The notes below the pieces were generated by a model that worked only from the letters and a program-made list of their open reading frames with translations, searched no databases and was not told the DNA's origin. Shown one piece after another: positions 8,470-17,600 of a stretch of 20,487 bases of DNA. The position numbers were made by a program, and so were the translations under genes. Every line of letters begins with the position of its first letter. The first letter of the stretch is position 1. Source of the DNA: Bacteroidota bacterium (lineage in GTDB: Bacteria > Bacteroidota > Bacteroidia > B-17B0 > B-17BO); the NCBI GenBank assembly GCA_947462425.1, contig CANHPI010000006.1, forward strand, positions 1 to 20,487, read 5' to 3'.

Positions 8470-9063
8470 TTAATACTCAATATCTAAATCAAAACGTTTT
8501 TTAAATTCCAAAAGAGCCGGATTTTTTTCTGCCATTAATTTAAATTTATCTGCTGGCTTATATACTTTTACTTCTCCAACTATTTCTGAGACTGTTATTT
8601 CTAATTGAGTATTTTTATTACTAAGAATTGATCGTAAAGCATCAAGCATATCTTGCTTAATAACAATCAACATTTCGCGTTGCACTTCATTATTTAATTC
8701 AATTAAAATAGTACTATCTACTAAACTAATTTTACTAGAGGTAAGCGTTGCGTAAAGTTGCTTATTTCCACTTTTATTTTTTTCTTCAGCAAATTGTTTT
8801 ACAGCATCTGATGCTCTTTGAGAGGTTAAACCAATGTCCACAAAGGATACCTCTTCATTTACAACAACAGTTTCAACAGCAATTGTTTGATTGCGTTGTA
8901 TATTATCTTGTAATAAGAATTGTGATTTTATTTTTAATTCAGTAAATCCAACAACTGGTTTACTACTTGTTTGAATTGTGGGTTGTGCTGAAAACTTAAC
9001 TGCAGGAGATTGTTCTAATGCTTTTGGTTCTGATTGGGATTCGAAATTTGTTCCTAACTCATC
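8470..9063 (-). CDS. dnaX: DnaX tau-specific C-terminal extension, read in the -1 frame after the A10 slip site
   Basis: This frame is open from the A10 run (9064-9073) to the TAA at 8470-8472 and encodes 197 residues after the slip, starting DELGTNFESQ. It has no ATG at its beginning; the first possible initiator is a GTG at 8841, well inside. The last part (KPADKFKLMAEKNPALLEF, then a KKRFDLDIEY ending) matches the usual C-terminus of Bacteroidota DnaX. The frame is therefore protein-coding and belongs to dnaX rather than being an independent gene. Joined to the upstream frame by a -1 shift, it gives a protein of about 570 residues, a normal size for tau in this phylum. By analogy with other bacteria, the tau tail would contact the polymerase alpha subunit and the replicative helicase. 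The proline, serine and glutamine-rich start of the segment looks like a flexible linker. Confidence 0.88.
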   Translation of the reverse strand, partial: DELGTNFESQSEPKALEQSPAVKFSAQPTIQTSSKPVVGFTELKIKSQFLLQDNIQRNQTIAVETVVVNEEVSFVDIGLTSQRASDAVKQFAEEKNKSGNKQLYATLTSSKISLVDSTILIELNNEVQREMLIVIKQDMLDALRSILSNKNTQLEITVSEIVGEVKVYKPADKFKLMAEKNPALLEFKKRFDLDIEY

Positions 9064-10181
9064 TTTTTTTTTTCCGCATCTAATGATCCGGCAGTTAAAT
9101 AACTTATTTGCATTAAGGCCATCTCAACCTGTAATCGCTGATTTTTAGCTGATTTATAATGAATGTCACACTTATTTATTATGGATAAAGCCTTTAATAA
9201 AAAAGTTGTGGCGCATAATAGTGCTTGTTTAGAAAAACGTTCCTTTAAAGCTTCGCTAACTTCTAATAATTGAACAGTAAATTGATCTTTACTAACTAAT
9301 AAATTTCTTAAATGTTCGCCAAATCCAATAATAAAATTATGACCATCAAATCCTTTCTTTAAAATTTCATCAAAAGTAACCATTACTTCGGGTAACCTTC
9401 CATTTATTGCAGCATCCGTTAACTTAAAATAATATTCGTAATCAAGTACATGTAAATTTTCAACAACATCTTTGTACGTTAAATGATTTCCTGTAAAAGT
9501 TACCATTTGATCAAAAATAGAACAGGCATCACGTAATCCACCATCTGCTTTTTGAGCAATAATATTTAAAGCTTCTACTTCAAAAGTAATATGTTCCGTA
9601 TTGGCAATATAAACTAATTGTTCAGCAATATCTTCGGCTTTAATTCTGTTAAAACTAAATACTTGACAACGAGATAAAATGGTAGGTATAATTTTATGTT
9701 TTTCGGTAGTTGCTAAAATAAACTTAGCATGTTTTGGCGGTTCTTCTAATGTTTTTAAAAATGCATTAAATGCTGCTGCCGACAACATGTGAACCTCATC
9801 AATTACGTATACTTTATAATCGCCTAACTGCGGTGCATAGCGAACTTGATCCACTAAATTTCTAATATCTTCAACCGAGTTGTTTGATGCAGCATCTAAT
9901 TCGTACACATTTAATGATGCGCCAGAATTAAATGATAAACATGATTCGCAAGCATCACACGCCTCACCATCTGAAGTTAAATTTGTACAGTTAATTGTTT
10001 TAGCAAAAATACGAGCACAAGTAGTTTTACCTACGCCACGAGGACCACAAAATAAATAAGCCTGAGCAATTTTACCATTTTTTATAGCTTGTTTTAATGT
10101 ATTAGTAATATGGCTTTGACCTACAACTGTGTTAAAGTGTTGAGGGCGATACTTACGAGCCGATACAATAAAATTATCCAT
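9054..10181 (-). CDS. dnaX: DNA polymerase III subunit gamma (DnaX), frame-0 product
   Basis: 375 residues in frame 0. It is the clamp-loader ATPase subunit of the replicative polymerase. Walker A GPRGVGKT is at 46-53, a zinc-binding set of cysteines at C65, C75, C78 and C81, Walker B DEVH at 128-131, and a sensor-1/arginine-finger stretch ATTEKHKIIPTILSRCQ near 156-172, followed by domain III to about residue 365. The frame ends abruptly at TAG 9054-9056, six bases after a run of ten A residues, just after clamp-loader domain III, as gamma does in other bacteria. The continuation of the family is found in the -1 frame (8470-9063). The start ATG at 10181 gives the normal N-terminus. It is divergent from the small exported-protein gene at 10303. 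A sequencing error in the homopolymer is the main alternative to recoding. Confidence 0.95.
   Translation of the reverse strand: MDNFIVSARKYRPQHFNTVVGQSHITNTLKQAIKNGKIAQAYLFCGPRGVGKTTCARIFAKTINCTNLTSDGEACDACESCLSFNSGASLNVYELDAASNNSVEDIRNLVDQVRYAPQLGDYKVYVIDEVHMLSAAAFNAFLKTLEEPPKHAKFILATTEKHKIIPTILSRCQVFSFNRIKAEDIAEQLVYIANTEHITFEVEALNIIAQKADGGLRDACSIFDQMVTFTGNHLTYKDVVENLHVLDYEYYFKLTDAAINGRLPEVMVTFDEILKKGFDGHNFIIGFGEHLRNLLVSKDQFTVQLLEVSEALKERFSKQALLCATTFLLKALSIINKCDIHYKSAKNQRLQVEMALMQISYLTAGSLDAEKKKMS
9063..9073 (-). promoter_or_regulatory. Recoding site in dnaX: A10-G slippery tract
   Basis: On the coding strand ten A residues (9073 to 9064) are followed by G. Frame 0 reads GAA AAA AAA AAG ATG AGT TAG. 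The -1 frame reads AAA AAA AAA GAT GAG and stays open for 197 more codons. The tract includes A-AAA-AAG, the E. coli dnaX slip heptamer, and is as long as A tracts known to cause RNA polymerase slippage (Thermus dnaX). No Shine-Dalgarno-like sequence upstream or strong hairpin downstream was seen, which favours transcriptional slippage. Confidence 0.75.
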
Positions 10182-10257
10182 AATTTAAGAAATATAAATT
10201 TACTGTTTATATCTCCATAAAAAAGGTTAAATTATTAACTGAATGTGAATAAGTATA

Positions 10258-10286
10258 TATATTTGATTTAATCTACTATATATTTG
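10258..10286 (+). promoter_or_regulatory. Two -7 boxes (TATATTTG, twice) before the exported-protein gene
   Basis: TATATTTG occurs at 10258-10265 and again at 10279-10286, both fitting TAnnTTTG. The second leaves a leader of about 10-17 nt before the GTG/TTG start region at 10303-10311. Neither has a clear -33 TTG at normal spacing; the TTTG of the first box is only 13 bp before the second. Confidence 0.4.
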
Positions 10287-10302
10287 AAATATATCTTAAT
10301 AA

Positions 10303-11007
10303 GTGCAATTGAAAAAAATAAGCTACATATTGGCTTTTATATTTATTTTAGTAACTTACAGTGGAGTTAGTCAAAATTTAATTAAAGGTACGGTTACTGA
10401 GTCTGACAGCATTACTCCAATGCCATTTGTATATGTCATTAATGCTCAAACTGGTCAAGGCCAGATGAGCGATGGCAATGGGAAATTTACTGTTTTTGCC
10501 GGTGAAAAAGATTCCATAATATTTTCGTTTGTTGGATTTGTGAGGCTAAAAATAGCTGCAAATAAACTTTACAAAGGCATTTATAAAGAATGTAAAGTAA
10601 TTATGAAAGAAACCACCTATAAATTAAATCAAGTGGTTGTAACTGATTTTAAATTAAAACCTTACGAAAAAGATTACATGAAACGTATTATTAAAGGTTC
10701 AAAAACAAATGTTGTTAACGCGATGGAAAGCCCTATCTCTGCCTTATATATGCAGTTTAGTCAAAAAGGAAAAGAGCAACGTAAATTAGCCAAAATTTTT
10801 GAAGCTATTTTTATTCAGGAAGCAGTAGCAAAAAAATTTAATGCTGAAACTTTAAGAAAATTGACCGGTGATGATACTATTGATTTTGAAAGATTTAGAA
10901 AATACTGTTATTATTTGAGCAATGATTTTATTATTGATCATGACGGCTATGAATTATATTATCGTATTATGGACTGCTATTATAGGTGGAAAGAAGAGAA
11001 ACGATGA
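10303..11007 (+). CDS. Small exported protein with CarboxypepD_reg-like domain
   Basis: 234 residues if started at GTG 10303. TTG at 10309 gives MKKISYILAFIFILVTYSG, a cleaner signal peptide, and may be the real start; there is no ATG. After the signal peptide (cleavage near SGVSQ), residues about 26-100 form a beta-rich carboxypeptidase-regulatory-like domain (IKGTV at the start, then PFVYVINAQTGQGQMSDGNGKF and SIIFSFVGFVR), the domain found at the N-terminus of many Bacteroidota outer-membrane and periplasmic proteins. The rest (about 105-234) is lysine- and tyrosine-rich, helical in appearance, and not recognised. There is no TonB-dependent barrel and no type IX sorting domain, so it is probably periplasmic. 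Its stop codon lies one base from the convergent purN stop, leaving no room for a terminator between them. Confidence 0.78.
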   Translation: MQLKKISYILAFIFILVTYSGVSQNLIKGTVTESDSITPMPFVYVINAQTGQGQMSDGNGKFTVFAGEKDSIIFSFVGFVRLKIAANKLYKGIYKECKVIMKETTYKLNQVVVTDFKLKPYEKDYMKRIIKGSKTNVVNAMESPISALYMQFSQKGKEQRKLAKIFEAIFIQEAVAKKFNAETLRKLTGDDTIDFERFRKYCYYLSNDFIIDHDGYELYYRIMDCYYRWKEEKR

Positions 11008-11008
11008 A

Positions 11009-11572
11009 TTAAATAATCATTTCGATTGCCTTAGGAAAATATTCAAATTCTAATTTCCTAACTTTTAAAGCTAATGTTTCTGGAGTATCGCCATTATTAA
11101 TTTCACAGGTTACTTGTAAAATAATTTCTCCTTTGTCATATTCTTCATTAACATAATGAATAGTTATTCCACTTTTAGTTTCTTTATTTTGAATCACTGC
11201 TTTATGAATATTCATTCCATACATACCCTTTCCACCATATTTAGGTAATAATGCAGGATGAATATTTATAATTTTATTAGGAAATGCTTTAACAAATGCT
11301 TCTGGTATTTTTAAAAGGAACCCAGCTAAAATAATAATATCAATTTTTTCTGTTTCTAAAAATTCTATAATTTGTGCTGTATATTCATTAAGGGCAGTTT
11401 TGCTAATAATTTGCACATTTTTTTTATACTTCTCCGCCCTAGCAACAACTCCTGCTGTGTCTAAATTAGTTACAACTAATTTGATTTTTACTCTTTTATC
11501 TTTGTTAAAATAATTAAATAAATTTTCAGCATTCGTACCTTCTCCGGAAGCAAATATGGCTATGTTTTTCAT
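11009..11572 (-). CDS. purN: Phosphoribosylglycinamide formyltransferase PurN
   Basis: 187 residues, typical for the short Bacteroidota form. The enzyme transfers a formyl group from 10-formyltetrahydrofolate to glycinamide ribonucleotide (GAR) in step three of purine synthesis, in the cytoplasm. The GAR phosphate loop SGEGTNAENL is at 9-18. The catalytic set is present: N103 and H105 in INIHPALLPKYGG, and D146 in VNEEYDKGEI, equivalent to the Asn-His-Asp triad of the E. coli enzyme. The ATG at 11572 is the only sensible start. No other pur gene is adjacent. The upstream gap to the adhesin terminator is only about 20 bp, so its promoter must overlap that terminator, or it depends partly on readthrough. 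Confidence 0.97.
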   Translation of the reverse strand: MKNIAIFASGEGTNAENLFNYFNKDKRVKIKLVVTNLDTAGVVARAEKYKKNVQIISKTALNEYTAQIIEFLETEKIDIIILAGFLLKIPEAFVKAFPNKIINIHPALLPKYGGKGMYGMNIHKAVIQNKETKSGITIHYVNEEYDKGEIILQVTCEINNGDTPETLALKVRKLEFEYFPKAIEMII

Positions 11573-11592
11573 TGCTACTAAAATACAATTTT

Positions 11593-11640
11593 ATAAAACA
11601 AAAAGTGCCGTTAATTTCTTAACGGCACTTTTTGTTTTAT
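11593..11640 (-). terminator. Strong bidirectional terminator after the giant adhesin gene
   Basis: A 22-bp perfect inverted repeat (11593-11614 with 11619-11640) has a TTTC loop. The G+C core GTGCCGTTAA/TTAACGGCAC is flanked by A runs on the left and T runs on the right, so the hairpin would work in either direction. It lies 10 bp after the adhesin stop codon and 20 bp before the purN start. Confidence 0.9.
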
Positions 11641-11650
11641 CAACTTCCTA

Positions 11651-14600
11651 TCAATTATCTTTCAAAATAACCGTTACATGTCCTACATAAGGATGCTTAC
11701 CACCCTGCAAATCAACAACCATTATTCTATAAGTATAAACTCCTTGTGTTGCCATTTTAGATACTCCTTTTACAGAACCATCCCATCCTTTTTGAAAAAC
11801 ATCACTTGTGAAAATAGTTTCACCCCATCTATCATAAATATCCATACGATAATTTTCTTCGTCAATACCCACTCCTATAGGTTGAAAAACATCATTTAAT
11901 CCATTTCCGTCAGGGGTAAATGTATTAGGAATGTAGAGTGAAAAATCAGGCGTAACTTCAACCCTCAACATTGCAGTATCTTTACAACCTTTAATAGTGG
12001 AAGCCACTAAATTAACATCGTATGTTCCTGCATAAGCATATGCATGACTTGGATTTGTGACAATTGAAGTATTAGAACCATTATTTGCAGAAGGATCACC
12101 AAAATGCCAATAATAACTTGTTGCTCCTTGAGAAGTATTAATAAAATTGAAATTAGGGTCTAAAATATTTACTGTTTGGGGATCCGCATAAAATGAAGCA
12201 ATAGGTTGCTTGTTTATAATAATATAATTGGTCTGAGTTAAGGATGAAGAACATCCTGTAAGTGTGTTAGTTATAGTTAACGTAACAGACGTTGTATCTG
12301 CATTTAAATAATTATAAGAAATAGGATTAGTATTTCCCATAAAATCTTTGTTATCACTTAACCAATAATATGTGTATCCACCAGGGAATCCAGGAGTAGC
12401 TGTAAAATCAATTACAGCGGGCGCGCATGCCTCTACCATATTAGCTGTAAAAGTTACAGCTGGTGCAGGATTTGTATTTAAGGTAAAAATAGCCGTTGCA
12501 GGAACAGAACAACCATCGTCAACAACTACGACATAGGTATTAGTTGTGGCAATATTAAGAGCATTACCAGCTACCATTAATGAACTTAAACTACCCACAA
12601 TAGGACTCCAAGTATAATTGTATGGACCGCCATTTCCTGGACTTGTAATAGTAGGTGTAAAGATAGTTGTTACACTGTGGCATGTGGTTGCTGATGAGCC
12701 AATTACGCTTAATGGAGGAGTAACATTAATTGTAATAATTTTTGGATTAGTCAAACATCCATTACCATCACTTGCCGAAACACTATATATGGTCATACCA
12801 ATTGGATTAACCGTGTGTGGCCCTGCACCAATACCTATATTTGGAGACCAAGTATAGCTATAAGCTCCTGAACCACCACTTGCTGATGCTGATAATTGTG
12901 TAATATTACCAAAACAAATAGATGAATTTGGGCTTGATAGTAATACCAAATTTGGTGGTTGCGTAACAACAGTTGAGGACGAAACTGAACATCCATTTCC
13001 ATCTGTTAAAGTTGCAGTATAACTTCCTGAAGCAACACCAGATACGCTTTGAGTTAAGGCAGAAGACGTTGTTGTTTGTGATATTGGATTTGACCAAGAA
13101 ACAGTGTATGGCGCTGAGCCTGAAGCATAGTTTACAGAAATAGCTCCATTAGATAATCCAAAACAACTAGGCGTCGTAATATTAAATCCAGTAATTGATA
13201 GAGGTAACGCATTTGATACCGTCACAGATTGATTTAATAAACAACCTTTTGAATCAGTAATACTAGCAATCCAATTTGTTCCTGCCGGGATGTTACTAGC
13301 TGCAAATCCCTGCTGTGTTGGAAATGTATTCCAGTTTACTGTATAAGTTGGAGTTCCTCCTGTTACAGTTATAGTTGCCGAACCATTTGCCGCACCGCAA
13401 GATGCAGGAGAAGATGTGTACGAAGAAACTAATTGAGTTGGTTGAATTAAGTTAAAACTCGTATTCACAGGGCATGCATGAGAATCTATAACAGTCAGCG
13501 AATATCCACCAGCAGGTAAGCCACCAATTGTTCCGTTATTTCCTGGCTGACTTGGAATCCATGTATAGGTATAACCAGGCGTTCCGCCAACCAAGGTCGT
13601 AGATATTTGACCATTAGAACCTCCAAAACAAGAAATATCTGTTACCGTAAAATTAGATATTTGAAGTGGCTGTGGTTCAAAAATGGAGACGGATGAAGAA
13701 GTGGTACATCCATTATTATCAGTTACTAAACAACTATAAGAATTTGCAGGTACATTAAGCATTACGGAATTAGTTTGCGCGCTTGGCGTCCAAGAATAAG
13801 TATAGGGCGAAGTTCCTCCGTTTACAAATATGGTAGCTCCACCATCTGATAAACCTGAACAAGATACATTTGTAAAACTTCCAATTGCACTTGTTAGAAT
13901 AGAAGGTTGTAAAATAGTCACTGATGCTGTTCCAATACATCCAGAAGCATCTATAACAGTTATAGATTTTATTCCAACATTTAAATTAGATACATTTTGA
14001 GTGGTAGCTCCATTACTCCAAAAAACGGTGTAGGTAGGAACTCCACCTGAAATAATAGCCGTTGCAGCACCATTTGAGCCACCAAAACAACTAACATCAG
14101 TATGGCTGGTTATTGATACAACCGGTCCCGAAATATCACTCACTAAACCAACGCCGTTAGCTGTACAACCATTAAAATCAGTCACCACAAAATTGTAAGA
14201 ACCTGATGGAATGTTGTTGTTACATAAAGTAGTTGGTCCATTACTCCATTGATAAGTCAAAGGTGAAGTTCCGCCACCTACAACTGCGCAAGCTTGACCA
14301 TTAGATTGATTACATGTTGAATTAGTTGCCGAGACAGCTGCGGTTAATAGCGCTGGTTGTGATAATGTGAAAGTAAGTGAAGTTGTGCATGTTCCATTTG
14401 AAGTAATAGTTACAGATTGACTGCCAGCTCCTAAATTATTGACAGAATTTCCTGGCTGTTGTAATCCAGGTTCCCATAAAAATGTTGTTGTTCCTGCTCC
14501 TCCAGAGTAAGCAATATTAGCCGTTCCATCCAAAGCACCATTACATTTTGGGTCGGTGAATGTTAAGATAGGAACAAATGGAGTTGGTTGCAAAATATTG

Positions 14601-17600
14601 GTGTTAGCCGTCGTTAAGCATCCTAAAGCATCTGTTATTGTTACCGTATAAGAACCTGCAACTAATGAATTTGCATTTGCACTATTGCCATTAGCCGAAG
14701 CTGTTCCACTCCAGGTATACGAATATGTAGGAGTGCCCCCAGTTGCTGATACAACAGCAGATCCATTATTACCTCCATTACATGTAATACTTCCAGTTGA
14801 AGAAATGCTTGCTGTAAATACGGGTGGCTCTGTAATTGTTACTTGAGAACTTGCCGTACAAGTATTTTGGTCTGTTGCAAACATTGTATAAGTGCCTGCA
14901 CACAAAGCAGTAGCAGTTTGTGACGTAATTGGATTAGATCCTCCAATCCAAAAATATGTAACTCCTCCAATAGCATTTGTGCTTGTTGCTGTCGCTATTC
15001 CATTACAGGCACCAAAACAAGAAACATTTGTTGCGGTAATACTTGCTGCTAGAGCTGGGGGATTAACTAAGGCCATACTTGAAGTAACAATACATCCGTT
15101 TGCATCTGTAACTGTCAAATTATAATTATTTGCTCCCAATTGATTACTAGTTGGACCAGTACCCCCATCAGACCATGAATAGGTATAAGACGGAGTGCCT
15201 CCCAACGCAGCAGCTATACCAAAACCATTAGTAGCTCCAAAACATTTAGGATTTGTGGGTAATATAGTAACCGTTAATACGCTTGGTTGTGAAATAGTTA
15301 CAAAAGTTGAGGTAACACATCCAGCTTGATCTGTAGCAGACACTGTGTATATGTTACTTGATAAATTAGTTGCTATTGCATTACTACTTCCATTTCCCCA
15401 TGAATAGGTATAAGGACCAACACCTCCAGATACGCTTGTGGTAGCAACTCCGTTATTACCACCAAAACAACTAACATTGGTTTGACTTGAAATACTAATA
15501 ATAGGACCAGCAATATTTGGTATAGTAACAGCTAAAGTTTGAATGCAATTATTTGCATCCTGAACTATAATAGTTTGTGTACCGGCTGAAACACCGCATT
15601 GAACTGCTGTATTTGAACCAGAACTCCAAGTATAAGTATATGCCCCTGGCGCTCCGCCTGTTGCGGTTATAGTTGCACATCCATTAGCCTGATTACAATT
15701 TGCAGATGTTACACTTGATGTTAAACTAATCGCAGTTGGCTCCGTAACTGCAATAGTTTGTGAGATTGTACATCCATTACCATCAGTAATTACACATGTA
15801 TAATTACCAATTGAAACATTTGGAACAGTTGATAAAGTGCTTGCCAAGGTCGGCCATAAATAATTATAAGACCCTGTGCCTCCACTTCCCGCTGCAGTTA
15901 TTGTTCCTGTAGATCCTCCAAAACATTTTACGTTATTTGAACTTGTAGTAATATTTAATACATTCGGTTGAATAATAGTTGCAGTAGCCGTTGCTATACA
16001 ACCATAGAAATCGGTAACTATACATGAATAGGTTCCTGGACTTAAACTTGTTGCAGTTGCTACTGTTTGTGAGCTAGGAGACCATAAATAAGTAAATGGG
16101 GCTGCGCCTCCGGTCATGCCTATTGTTAAACTACCATTATTGTATCCATTACATGTAATGTTAGATGAGGCTGTTATCGCGGCCGTGCCTCCTGTTGTTA
16201 ATCCAATTACTGCAGGACTTGAAATCACACAGCCATTATTATCAGTTGCTGTTACCGTGTAGGCACCACTTACCATTGGATTACTAACAGCTGCAGCTCC
16301 TCCTCCTCCGGTCCATGTGTATGTATAAATTGGTGTTCCACCACTAACCGTTGCAGAAGCAATACCGTTTGCAGCAGTACAATTTGCATTTTGTGTTGAT
16401 ACAACTATTGCCAATGCGCTAGGCTGATTAACCTGCACTGTTTGTGTTGCCGTGCAACCATTAGCATCTTTAATGGCAATATTATAAATCCCAAATCCAA
16501 CTGAAGTATATGATGAGGAAGTTTGGGGTGAAGCTCCATTTAAACTATAAGTATAAGCCCCTGTTCCACCTGCTCCTGTAATGTTAATCGTGCCTGTTGC
16601 TGTTCCAAAACATAAAGCTGGAAGAGAAGTTGTAGTTAAGGTTACAACTGGTGGTTGAGTTATGGCAACAGTTGTAGTGGTTGCACAATTCGCATCATCG
16701 CTTGTAATTATAGTATAAGTATTTGCAGGTAAGCCAATAAACACTCCTGTGCCGTTTGTTTGAAAAGGAGAAGTTAAAGTATAAGTAAATGGAGCACCGC
16801 TTCCTCCTGCCCCTGCTATAGTAAATCCACCATTAGTTCCCGCAAAACAACTTGTATTAGTAGAGCTAATAATTGCTGCAGTTGGACTACCATTATTTAA
16901 AACGCTATAAGTTACAGTTACTGTGCAAGAATTAGCATCTTGGATTGTTACAAAGTGCGGTCCTGCACTAAGACTAGAGATACTTGATCCATTTACAAAT
17001 GCTCCTCCATCAAAGGAATATTGATATGCTGTAACACCTCCAGTGACGGCAGTTACTGTAGCTGTACCATTTGCATTTCCACAAGTGGCATTTGTTGTAA
17101 CCACTGTTGCATTTGTTGGTCCAACAGTTGTTCCTATAATGAAAGTTGTACTAAATGTACAACCATTAAAATCAATAACGGCTACTGTATGTGTGCCTGC
17201 TGATAAGCCACTTGTAATGCTTGACGTAGCAACTCCATCAACGTTAAAAGTAAAAGGAGCTGTTCCTCCGGTAATCCCTGTAATACTATAGGTACCATTG
17301 GATAAGCCGCAACCTGCTAAAGTTGTTGTTCCTGTAATTGCAGTTGGTCCAGCTATGTCCGTAATAGCTAAAGTTCTTGTTAAAACACAACCGCTAAAGT
17401 CTGTTACGTTTATTGTATATGTTCCAGCTGATGCTGAAATTAAAGTGGATGATATTCCTCCATTACTCCAACTATATGAATATGCAGGTGTGCCTCCACT
17501 AACAGTTACTGTACCTGAACCATTAGAGTTTCCGCAAGTAGCAGGCGTTAATGTTGATGTTAAAGTTAATGATGTTGGCTGAGTTACAGTGATACTTTGA

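Noticed and set aside
8250..8504. 84-codon plus-strand open frame between radA and dnaX
   Set aside because: It covers the hairpin-bearing intergenic element and runs into the 3' end of dnaX on the other strand. The start is not preceded by a promoter-like box and the product looks like nothing known.
8470..8841. Independent 123-residue gene starting at GTG 8841
   Set aside because: The same frame continues upstream without a stop to the A10 tract of dnaX, and its product is the known DnaX C-terminus. It is part of dnaX.
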